64,000 bases of DNA from Chryseobacterium aurantiacum (GTDB taxonomy: Bacteria > Bacteroidota > Bacteroidia > Flavobacteriales > Weeksellaceae), in the NCBI RefSeq assembly GCF_003020585.1, contig NZ_PXUE01000001.1, positions 868,001 through 932,000 of the forward strand, read 5' to 3'. Every line of letters starts with the position of its first letter. Positions within the stretch are counted from its first letter, which is position 1. Both the position numbers and the translations under genes were made by a program. Below, piece after piece: positions 51,741-59,093 of this stretch. A model generated the notes under the pieces. It saw only the letters and a program-made list of their open reading frames with translations, was not told the DNA's origin and searched no databases.

Positions 51741-53462
51741 TTATTTAGTTTGTATGGAAATTTCGTTTTTTCCGTCCTTAATTTTGATGTCCACATCCTT
51801 ATTTATTTTCTTAATATCGGATGCTACGGAATCAATTACTTTCTTAGCCTGGTTATTAGGAACTTTTTTACCATTGATAATGATACTGTCCTTATCATCA
51901 GAATTGTATTCTATGCTAGAACCATTTACTGTGATTTTATTTTTTTCGATTCTTACACCGTGGTGGTTTTCGTCGTTGTCCTGATCATCATCATTGATAC
52001 CGTCTCCATCCAAATCTCCATCGAAATTAATTCTGTCTTTTTTCAAAGGAATTACAACAGCTGTTTGAGGAACTACAAGTTCATAATTTACTCTATAGTC
52101 TCTGAATCTGTGATCGTAAGGATACTTGATGTAGTTAGGAAGTATAACTTTATTGTTTACAACTTCTACAGGAACAGTCAGCTGAAGAGGATAGTTATAT
52201 CCGTTTCCTTCTTTTTTGATGATCAAGTAAGGCGTTTTTACATCCGGTTTTCTTGTTACTTCTACAGAGATATAATCTTCTTCATATACTGAGTTTTTGT
52301 CAGAATAGATATCATCATCATAAGCCTTGTAGTTTTGCGGAATGCTTACCTGCTTTATGTCTACATAGATGGTATCAGAGGTTGTATTAATGGCTACATT
52401 TTCTGTATCTTCCTTGCTTCCCTTGTAGATCAGGTTTTTCTTCGCCATGCTAAGTCCAAAGTAAGTTCCCAGTCCAATTAGAAGAAGAAATAAACCTCCT
52501 ATTACCCATCCGATATTTCTAAGTTTGGTTTTCGGAGAGAAGATTTTGATGCTTAATAAGCTGAAAAGAATAGCCGGAATTAAACTTCCAATTACCATAA
52601 TGGCTGCCAGTACCTTATCCAGACCATTATCATCCATATAAAATCTTATTTGGTTGGCTCCTGGAAAATCAGTATCCATTCCGAAAAGTCCAAACAATAC
52701 AAATACTCCGATAATGCTTCCTACCGCCATCAATACGAAGAATCCTCCTACGATGTACTTGAATACATTCCAGATACCGCTTCCGGCATTGTTGATGTAA
52801 GGTTTGTTTTCTGTGTAGATTTCTCCGACCCTCTGAGTAGATTCATTGGCAAATTGTACCAATTTATTAGACTCATTCTTAAGATTGTCGAAGTTCATAG
52901 GCTTTCCCTGCATTTTCAGGAAATCTGCTGCTGTTTCAGCTTTTGGAAGCACGATCCAAAGGATTACATATAGAAGTCCTATTAATGAAGAAGAGATGGC
53001 TGCTGTGAAGATTCCTAAGACGAAAATTCCTAGCCAGATGGCTCTCATAGCAGTAATATCCATTCCTACATATTGAGCTAAACCTGCACAAACTCCGGCA
53101 ATTTTTTGTTTTTCAGGATCACGAAACAATTGTTTTTTGTCTGTGTAACTATTTCCTGTGTTTGTATTTTTAGTTGTATTTTTTTCAGAAAAATAAGCCT
53201 CTTCCTGTTCTTCAATTTTCTCAGGGGTTCCGATCTGTGCGATTACTTTTTCTACGTCTGTATCGTTTATCACTTCACGTTTTCCCAGAGAATCTCTGAA
53301 AATCTCCACCATTCTTATTTCTATGTCATGCATTACCTCATCTGCTTCAGAAGCATCCAATGAGCTTCTTAGGGCGTTCAGGTAATCGCTGAGCTTTATA
53401 TATGCGTGTTCTTCTATGGTAAAAGAAAAACCTGCGAGTCCTATTGAGAGTGTCTTGTTCAT
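51741..53462 (-). CDS. PspC domain membrane protein
   Basis: 573-aa inner-membrane protein. A cytosolic N-terminal part (1-105) precedes a PspC domain (about 108-168) with LFRDPEKQKIAGVCAGLAQYVGMDITAMRAIW (in parts) and a hydrophobic helix. Three or four further helices follow (about 230-340). The C-terminal 230 residues are an extracytoplasmic beta-rich domain with an Asp-rich stretch (DGDLDGDGINDDDQDNDEN). PspC proteins sense envelope stress. It lies 11 nt after a PadR regulator gene. Confidence 0.85.
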   Translation of the reverse strand: MNKTLSIGLAGFSFTIEEHAYIKLSDYLNALRSSLDASEADEVMHDIEIRMVEIFRDSLGKREVINDTDVEKVIAQIGTPEKIEEQEEAYFSEKNTTKNTNTGNSYTDKKQLFRDPEKQKIAGVCAGLAQYVGMDITAMRAIWLGIFVLGIFTAAISSSLIGLLYVILWIVLPKAETAADFLKMQGKPMNFDNLKNESNKLVQFANESTQRVGEIYTENKPYINNAGSGIWNVFKYIVGGFFVLMAVGSIIGVFVLFGLFGMDTDFPGANQIRFYMDDNGLDKVLAAIMVIGSLIPAILFSLLSIKIFSPKTKLRNIGWVIGGLFLLLIGLGTYFGLSMAKKNLIYKGSKEDTENVAINTTSDTIYVDIKQVSIPQNYKAYDDDIYSDKNSVYEEDYISVEVTRKPDVKTPYLIIKKEGNGYNYPLQLTVPVEVVNNKVILPNYIKYPYDHRFRDYRVNYELVVPQTAVVIPLKKDRINFDGDLDGDGINDDDQDNDENHHGVRIEKNKITVNGSSIEYNSDDKDSIIINGKKVPNNQAKKVIDSVASDIKKINKDVDIKIKDGKNEISIQTK

Positions 53463-53473
53463 AGCTTTGTTTT

Positions 53474-53803
53474 TTAATTTTGTTGGGTGATTTGGTTTAC
53501 TGAGGTGGTTAGCTCATTCCAGGTATTTAAAAGTTCATCCAGGAAAAGTTTCCCTTTTTCTGTGATTTGATAATATTTTCTGGGTGGTCCCCCTGTAGAT
53601 TCTTCCCATCTGTAGGAGAGAAACTCTCCATTTTTAAGTCTTGTAAGGAGAGGGTAGAGGGTCCCTTCTACTACATCCAGTTTTCCTTTTTTCAGTTCAT
53701 CTATAAGATCGGAAACATACATTTCGCGATTATTGATGAGACTTAGAATACAGAATTCCAGAATCCCTTTTCGCATTTGCGCTTTGGTATTTTCAGTATT
53801 CAT
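53474..53803 (-). CDS. PadR-family transcriptional regulator
   Basis: 109-aa winged-helix regulator: ILEFCILSLINNREMYVSDL, then VVEGTLYPLLTRLKNGEFLSY and PPRKYYQITEKGK, the standard PadR recognition helix and wing. It is paired with a PspC gene, a common arrangement in Bacteroidota, and probably represses its own operon. Confidence 0.92.
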   Translation of the reverse strand: MNTENTKAQMRKGILEFCILSLINNREMYVSDLIDELKKGKLDVVEGTLYPLLTRLKNGEFLSYRWEESTGGPPRKYYQITEKGKLFLDELLNTWNELTTSVNQITQQN

Positions 53804-53883
53804 CTTTGATAAGTTTTGTTAATTAGTTATATATTTTTAGAAAAACACCCCTAGCTAGTTGGGCCTATTCTAATTTTACATTA

Positions 53884-53915
53884 CAAAGATATGTAAATAA
53901 AATGGTATTATGCAA
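53884..53915 (-). promoter_or_regulatory. Promoter of the padR-pspC operon
   Basis: Minus strand: TTG (53913-53915), 21 nt, TATCTTTG (53884-53891). The leader of about 75 nt contains a small palindrome CTAGCTAG. Confidence 0.7.
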
Positions 53916-54182
53916 TACAAAGTAGTGAAGTTTTTAAAATAAATAATTTAATCAATTGATAATCAGTTATATAATTTTTAATTCAAATTTTAAGAAAATC
54001 ATTTTCAATGCAAAATAGTGGATTTTAACCTTAGAATTTGACAGCTTTGGGGAGAGAAATTTAATGAAATAACCTGGGTATTGTTTTTGAATAGGATGAA
54101 AATCTTAGTGATTTTGTTGCAGTGAGTATATTGTATAACAGTTGGAATCAATTGATATACAGTGATAGTATATTTACATTGA

Positions 54183-54282
54183 GATCTCATAGCCCCGATA
54201 GGAGCGGTTACCCCACAGCATGCTTGGGATTTGGATTGGAGCGAGGAGTATAAGCGGATAGCGGGAACAGCTCCTAAAAACC
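54183..54282 (+). ncRNA. Flavo-1-like structured RNA element (candidate)
   Basis: A stretch clearly richer in GC than its surroundings. TAGGAGC (54199-54205) can pair with GCTCCTA (54270-54276), and CCCG (54194-54197) with CGGG (54262-54265), giving crossed helices. The ends AGCCCCGATAGGAGCGG and GCGGGAACAGCTCCTAAAA resemble a repeat I associate with the Flavo-1 RNA motif of flavobacteria; the assignment is from memory. ORFs crossing it on the minus strand look artefactual. It lies between padR and a secreted protein gene. Confidence 0.45.
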
Positions 54283-54325
54283 GGATGCCTGATTTCATAT
54301 TCTAACATATAATGCTGTGCGAATT

Positions 54326-54355
54326 TTGAGGTGGCTCTCAGGATTCGTATTTTTG
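54326..54355 (+). promoter_or_regulatory. Promoter of the secreted protein gene at 54403
   Basis: TTG (54326-54328), 19 nt, TATTTTTG (54348-54355), 47 nt before the ATG. Confidence 0.65.
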
Positions 54356-54402
54356 TTAAGGAGATTTTTACAGAAACAGTTGAATTCACATTTATTATTA
54401 CC

Positions 54403-55095
54403 ATGAATATTTTAAATTATTGTAAAGGTTTATCTGCCTTTATTTTATTAGGTCCTGTCTGTTACGGGCAATATCAATTTGAGGTAAAAGATGCCTCTAA
54501 AAATTATGAAGCGGTTATTCATATTGAAAACTGTGATCAAGACGGATGTAGGGGTAAAGGAACGATAGAATTGTTTGATAATAAAAATGCCAAGGTGCAG
54601 ACTTTTATTTCTGATAATCTGGTGTTAGGTTTTGAAAATGATCAAAAACCGAAGCCGGGAAAAATGATTCAGCTAAAAAAGGAACAAAGCCCTGTGGTTT
54701 TTGATGACTTCAATTTTGACGGAACGGAGGACATAGCGATAAGAAATGGAAATCTTGGTAATTATAGCAGTGCGTCCTATGATGTATATGTGTTCAACAA
54801 GACAAGGATGGCCTTTGTAAAGAGTAATGAACTTACAGACATTGCATCCAGTTATTTTGATCTTTTTGAAACAGATCCTGTTCGTAAACGTTTGATTTGC
54901 TATGGAAAATCAGGGTGTTGTAATTTTTTCACTACGGAATATAGAGTAATTCCAAATAAGGGACTGGATAAGGTGCTTGAAAAAGAAGAGGATATGAGTG
55001 ATGAAAAATATGTAAAGGTGATCACACAAGAAAAAATAAATAATAAATGGGTTACCAAAACGAAGGTATATCCAGCAGAAGAATATAATAAATAA
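54403..55095 (+). CDS. Secreted protein, XAC2610-like
   Basis: 230 aa from ATG 54403 with a signal peptide ending VCYGQ. The core PVVFDDFNFDGTEDIAIRNG, with Asp-rich calcium-binding-like loop, and NYSSASYDVYVFN match XAC2610-related proteins. KSGCCNFFTTEYRV adds a Cys pair, and EN CDQDGC another. The frame extends to 54331, across the promoter, so the ATG at 54403 is preferred. Unknown function. Followed 8 nt later by an HD hydrolase gene. Confidence 0.7.
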   Translation: MNILNYCKGLSAFILLGPVCYGQYQFEVKDASKNYEAVIHIENCDQDGCRGKGTIELFDNKNAKVQTFISDNLVLGFENDQKPKPGKMIQLKKEQSPVVFDDFNFDGTEDIAIRNGNLGNYSSASYDVYVFNKTRMAFVKSNELTDIASSYFDLFETDPVRKRLICYGKSGCCNFFTTEYRVIPNKGLDKVLEKEEDMSDEKYVKVITQEKINNKWVTKTKVYPAEEYNK

Positions 55096-55102
55096 AAGTA
55101 AG

Positions 55103-55693
55103 ATGAAGATACAGAAAGAGATCGATTTTATCCTGGCAGTGGATGCCCTGAAAAATGTTCAAAGAAGAAACTATAATGCAGATGACTCCCGAAGAGAGAA
55201 TACGGCAGAACATTCGTGGCAAATCATTATTCTGGCACAAATCCTTTATCCATATGCTAAAAACCGTACAGATGTTGATTTATTGAGGGTAATAAGAATG
55301 CTTTCTATTCACGATCTTGTAGAGATTGAAGCAGGGGATACTTTCTTGTTTGATGAGAAGGCAATGGTTGGGAAATTTGAAAGGGAAAAAATTTCTGCTC
55401 AAAAGATCTTTGGAATTCTGGATGAGCCTTTACGCACAGAGTTCTTTAATTTATGGCTGGAATTTGAAGAGGAAAATACTCCTGATGCTATTTTTGCTTG
55501 TGCAATCGATAGAATCATGCCTTTTATACTGAACTCTTACACTTCAGGAAAAAGCTGGACAGAAGCCGGAGTTACAGAAAAGCAAATTAGAAATATGCTT
55601 GAAAATGCTATTACCAGAGCATCGGACGAGATGGGTGAGGCATTTGAACTTTTGTTAAACAGAAGTCTGGAAACTGAAAAAGTAGTAAAATAA
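55103..55693 (+). CDS. HD domain hydrolase (YfbR/HDDC2-like nucleotidase)
   Basis: 196-aa metal-dependent phosphohydrolase. Key residues: His in NTAEHSWQIIILAQ, HD in MLSIHDLVEIEAGDT, and the late Asp in FACAIDRIMPFILNSY. These define the HD domain-containing 2 / YfbR 5'-deoxynucleotidase group. Located 8 nt downstream of the secreted XAC2610-like gene, with which it is likely co-transcribed without an evident functional link. Confidence 0.85.
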   Translation: MKIQKEIDFILAVDALKNVQRRNYNADDSRRENTAEHSWQIIILAQILYPYAKNRTDVDLLRVIRMLSIHDLVEIEAGDTFLFDEKAMVGKFEREKISAQKIFGILDEPLRTEFFNLWLEFEEENTPDAIFACAIDRIMPFILNSYTSGKSWTEAGVTEKQIRNMLENAITRASDEMGEAFELLLNRSLETEKVVK

Positions 55694-55759
55694 TAAAAAC
55701 AGCTCTATATCCGGTCATATTTCTCTGAAAGGATTGGATTGGTTTTATTGCTGTTTTGG

Positions 55760-55796
55760 ATAATTTTCGGGCGGCCAGAGGCCGCCCGAAAATTAT
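55760..55796. terminator. Bidirectional terminator
   Basis: Perfect palindrome of 17-bp arms centred on AGA (core CGGGCGGCC / GGCCGCCCG) with A/T-rich ends. It separates convergent genes and reaches the stop codon of the thioesterase. Confidence 0.92.
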
Positions 55797-56179
55797 TATA
55801 GTATTTGAATTGGTTTTTTGAATTCGTCAATTGCTACAAAGGTAAAATCACCCACAATTGCTTTTTCTCTTTCGTAGGAGTACATTTGTTCTGTAAAGAT
55901 CTCCACACTTACTTTCATACTTGTTTTTCCTACGTGTGAAACTCTTCCGATAAGTTCAACAATAGTTCCGGCAGGAATAGGTTTTTTAAAATCGATCTTG
56001 TCGCTGCTTACCGTTACCACTCTCTTTCTTGCAAATCGGGTAGCAGTAATAAAGGCTACTTCATCCATCAGCTGCATGGCAGTACCTCCGAAAAGAGTAT
56101 CGTAATGATTGGTTGTGTTGGGGAAAACCGCTTTAAAGATTCTGGTTTCGGCTGCTTCAATTCTTTCTTCTGTAGTCAT
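55796..56179 (-). CDS. Acyl-CoA thioesterase, hotdog fold
   Basis: 127-aa acyl-CoA thioesterase. FPNTTNHYDTLFGGTAMQLMDEVAF has the catalytic Asn and Asp of the YciA/BACH group, and VTVSSDKIDFKKPIPAGTIVELIGRV follows (both read in parts). Length is typical of single-domain enzymes. It lies about 130 nt downstream of a cobalamin riboswitch on the same strand with no other annotated gene between, so its expression may respond to vitamin B12, which is unexpected for this family. Confidence 0.88.
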   Translation of the reverse strand: MTTEERIEAAETRIFKAVFPNTTNHYDTLFGGTAMQLMDEVAFITATRFARKRVVTVSSDKIDFKKPIPAGTIVELIGRVSHVGKTSMKVSVEIFTEQMYSYEREKAIVGDFTFVAIDEFKKPIQIL

Positions 56180-56308
56180 ATTTCATTATTAATTAAGGCG
56201 AAATGAAATAATATCAAAACAACAGAGTAATGACAGGAATCCAAGAAATTCCTGAAACAATCCATCAGATCAATAAAACTTCAAATCGCGAAAGTTTCTT
56301 GTTTAAGA

Positions 56309-56484
56309 AAAGGCAGGTCTCCTGACTTGTAACATCTTTTATCTCCTTCCCATGCCTCGCACAGTGGATCTTTTGATAAAGATTTCAGTTACTTACAGTT
56401 GCGCGACAGTCCGTGATTTTCACACGGTTCCCTTTTAATCTGCGGTTAGGCAGAACCAGTTTCTGTGATGAATAAGCGTTAAAC
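56309..56484 (-). promoter_or_regulatory. Cobalamin (B12) riboswitch
   Basis: The minus strand carries the conserved cobalamin aptamer blocks in order: GGGAACCGTGTGAAAATC, GACTGTCGCGCAACTGTAA (B12 box region), CCACTG, GGCATGGGAAGG, and AAGTCAGGAGACCTGCC at the 3' end (56312-56328). A -7 element TATTTTTG stands at 56495-56502, inside the end of the preceding gene, so the riboswitch has its own start. The first annotated gene downstream is the acyl-CoA thioesterase. Confidence 0.93.
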
Positions 56485-56494
56485 TTTTTCGGTG

Positions 56495-56502
56495 CAAAAA
56501 TA
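56495..56502 (-). promoter_or_regulatory. Promoter -7 element of the riboswitch transcript
   Basis: Minus strand TATTTTTG just before the riboswitch and just beyond the stop of the upstream gene. No TTG found at -33. Confidence 0.5.
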
Positions 56503-56508
56503 ATGAAT

Positions 56509-57306
56509 TTATTCCGGATTATGATAAATAATCTGGCTGATCACTCTTCCTTTCTTGATCGTCCAAAGAGTGGTATATCTGTTTTCTCCTGAACCATTGA
56601 TCATATAAAGGAAAATATTGTCATTGTCCAGAGAAGTAACCCCTATGTTGTTGAAATCCATGGTGGGCTGGAACATATTTTTGATGGCTTCCCTTACAAA
56701 AACGGAACCTCTTCCGGGTTGTTGTACTCTGATAGACTTAATTTCCGTCATTCCTTCAGGAAGATCGTTTCCTATTCCCCAAGGCTTTACCTTATCAATG
56801 GTAAGAAGCTTTCCTTCCGCATCTTTTTCCTTTTTACGGTAGCCGGCGTTGGACGGATAAATATCGATGACCACTTTGCTTCTTTGAGAAGTAAGAACTT
56901 TGGGATCAGAATTATCTGTGAAAATTAATGATTTTCCGTTTTTAGATTTTGATGGAGTGTAGGCTGGAAGCTGATCAATATAAGCAATACGTTCCTTGTT
57001 GACCATTCCTTCTTTATCAAGAGTTTCATAGCGTACGAAAGGCTTGTCGTCATCCTGTTTTTCAGGATATTTGATCCAGATCCATTCTGTTTCTCCCGGA
57101 GCAGGCTTTACATAAACAAATACATCGCCCTTACGCATACGGATCTTGTCTACAATTTTTCGATAATTATCCTTATGTACACGTACATTGGCATATCCTT
57201 CCTCTGCTTTTACAACACCAAAGGGAACTTTATTCTGACCTTTAACGAAAGCTAAAGAAAAAATACTGAAAGCGGATAAGTAGAATGCTTTGTTTACTGA
57301 AATCAT
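56509..57306 (-). CDS. Exported protein of unknown function
   Basis: 265 aa with a signal peptide (FYLSAFSIFSLAFVKGQ). The first part (about 25-80; VPFGVVKAEEGYANVRVH, GDVFVYVKP) suggests an SH3-like domain. The C-terminal half (SIRVQQPGRGSVFVREAIKN, YMINGSGENRYTTLWTIKKG) is not recognised. The stop lies next to the riboswitch promoter on the same strand. Confidence 0.65.
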   Translation of the reverse strand: MISVNKAFYLSAFSIFSLAFVKGQNKVPFGVVKAEEGYANVRVHKDNYRKIVDKIRMRKGDVFVYVKPAPGETEWIWIKYPEKQDDDKPFVRYETLDKEGMVNKERIAYIDQLPAYTPSKSKNGKSLIFTDNSDPKVLTSQRSKVVIDIYPSNAGYRKKEKDAEGKLLTIDKVKPWGIGNDLPEGMTEIKSIRVQQPGRGSVFVREAIKNMFQPTMDFNNIGVTSLDNDNIFLYMINGSGENRYTTLWTIKKGRVISQIIYHNPE

Positions 57307-57384
57307 TATAACAGATTTTTAATTCCCCAAATATATAAATTAAATGTTTTTTGGATTGATAAAATAAAAAGGTATTTACTGAAA

Positions 57385-58290
57385 TTACCAATACCCCCTA
57401 AATAATTTATAAAATTCATTATCAGGAATTTGGTACTTATCATTCTCCAGTAACCATTCCAGAGATTCTTTGCTAAGGTTTAGTTTGTCATAAGCTTTAG
57501 TTTTCAAATACTTTTTCTGTTCATCAACGATACTGTATATTATTTCTCCTGTTTTATCATTTACCAATATCGTTATCTCTTTTTTCTCCCTGTCTTCTGG
57601 ATGGGGATATACGAAAATATACCAATAGGAATGAATATCATTAAACGCTCTGCTGATACCTATATTAGGAAAACCATGTGAATCTCCTATAGCCAGCAGA
57701 TCGTAAAAACTCATTCTGAAATGCGGGTCGTGATCTATTTTCTGTTGTAATGTACCATCTTCAGAATAGGCATACCATATTCCTACGGGATAGCCAGAAG
57801 ATTTTACTCCGTTTGCAAAATGCCTTATGGTATGGATTGTACCGTTTTTGTAGAAGTCAATTTGGGTTTGATAGGAGTAAGAAAATTGCTGGATATAGGC
57901 TGAATTTTCAGTTGTTCTTGTATACTTCTGGATATCTCTTTTGCCTGTCATAATAGAATAGATTACTCCCTCCTTGAATTCATAAGAGATAAATGGAATA
58001 GGGGTGTCAGCGTTATCTTTCAACTCTACAATATGTTTATTGGTGTATTGGTCATGGGCTACTTTGTAAAATATTCCATTGACAGGCTGCTTTTGTTTGG
58101 CATTGGAAACCAGCGTCTCATAAGTCGGTATAATTAGGGTTTCCTTTGAAATATCATCAGTTTTTAGTGTACTGAATTTTTGTGTCGGATTTTGTATTTC
58201 TTGCTGGGCATTCATAAAAGATGAAATACTGAAAATCCCAGTTAAAAATACTGATCGATATATCTTGTACATATTAGAATATTTTTTCAT
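57385..58290 (-). CDS. Exported protein with MORN-like segment
   Basis: 301 aa. Signal peptide to about residue 28 (FLTGIFSISSFMNAQ). The middle contains NGTIHTIRHFANGVKSSGYP and GIWYAYSEDGTLQQKID, a degenerate MORN-type repeat seen in many Bacteroidota. The C-terminus is helical and charged. Starts at 58290 or 58272 (ATG in both cases). The gene is 14 nt downstream of a membrane protein gene. Function unknown. Confidence 0.65.
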   Translation of the reverse strand: MKKYSNMYKIYRSVFLTGIFSISSFMNAQQEIQNPTQKFSTLKTDDISKETLIIPTYETLVSNAKQKQPVNGIFYKVAHDQYTNKHIVELKDNADTPIPFISYEFKEGVIYSIMTGKRDIQKYTRTTENSAYIQQFSYSYQTQIDFYKNGTIHTIRHFANGVKSSGYPVGIWYAYSEDGTLQQKIDHDPHFRMSFYDLLAIGDSHGFPNIGISRAFNDIHSYWYIFVYPHPEDREKKEITILVNDKTGEIIYSIVDEQKKYLKTKAYDKLNLSKESLEWLLENDKYQIPDNEFYKLFRGYW

Positions 58291-58304
58291 CTACAAATCT
58301 TGTA

Positions 58305-58955
58305 TTAAGATTCTGACCTCTGATTAGATGAGTCATAAATAGCTTCTGGATCATTTTTAAGATAATAAGAAAAGACTCCGAAAAATAAAATGATGAGAAG
58401 AAATAAAGCTCCACATACATAAAAAGCAGTTCCAAAACCATAGCTAATGGTAACTCCGGCTCCTAATCCCATTCCTATTTTATTATTTCCTAGCCCTTCC
58501 ATCTTAGATTGGAATGTTAAATAGAAAGTGAGTAAAGATATTAGCCCTACCAAAGAAATAGCAATATGATACACATGTTTTTTTCTGATACTTTTCATTA
58601 GCTGTACAATAATTCCTGCAACGGCAACCAAAAATGCAATAATAATAAATGGGTTGGAGGCAATATTTTCGTTATCTTTTTTACCCATCGGAGAATATTC
58701 ACTATCTGAGTCAGATGATTTTTGATTTACATCACTTTCGAAAGCTGAACCAAAAGGCGAATTCTGTTTTAAACTTTCTTTCATCCGTTCATTCATTGTT
58801 TGTTTGGAAACTCCGGTTACAAGGTCTGTTCCTTTGATAGACATTAAAGTGGTATCACCACATTTTATAAGGAAAAAAGGAAAGAAAAAGCAAAGGATGA
58901 TTACAGTATAACTGGGTATAGGAATAAGGTCTGATAATACTTTTAATGGTTTCAT
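58305..58955 (-). CDS. Four-helix membrane protein of unknown function
   Basis: 216 aa. Helix 1 at about 15-35 (SYTVIILCFFFPFFLIKC), a Ser/Asp-rich loop (SDVNQKSSDSDSEYSP), then three helices (about 100-118, 131-150, 170-197) and a hydrophilic tail. No known motif. Probably co-transcribed with the MORN-like protein downstream. Confidence 0.62.
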   Translation of the reverse strand: MKPLKVLSDLIPIPSYTVIILCFFFPFFLIKCGDTTLMSIKGTDLVTGVSKQTMNERMKESLKQNSPFGSAFESDVNQKSSDSDSEYSPMGKKDNENIASNPFIIIAFLVAVAGIIVQLMKSIRKKHVYHIAISLVGLISLLTFYLTFQSKMEGLGNNKIGMGLGAGVTISYGFGTAFYVCGALFLLIILFFGVFSYYLKNDPEAIYDSSNQRSES

Positions 58956-59005
58956 AAATTATTGTTTTTTGCTAAAAATAGGAAAATTATCACGATAATT
59001 TATAA

Positions 59006-59038
59006 AAGAAAAAGAGAGCATCCTCAGACGCTCTCTTC
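59006..59038 (-). terminator. Terminator of mutS2
   Basis: Minus strand: GAGAGCGTC, loop, GATGCTCTC, then TTTTTC, about 60 nt after the mutS2 stop. Confidence 0.8.
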
Positions 59039-59093
59039 CATTATTGTATTCAATTCATTTTCAGATTTTCAAATTGATTCATTTTCAAACAGA

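Noticed and set aside
51750..52292. 180-codon plus-strand ORF inside pspC
   Set aside because: Antisense to the Asp-rich and beta-rich C-terminal domain; composition is unnatural (many Ile, Phe, Tyr, Val).
54005..54404. Minus-strand ORFs of 97 and 76 codons crossing the GC-rich element
   Set aside because: They overlap the structured RNA-like repeat, have no promoter or family match, and owe their open frames to the element's composition.
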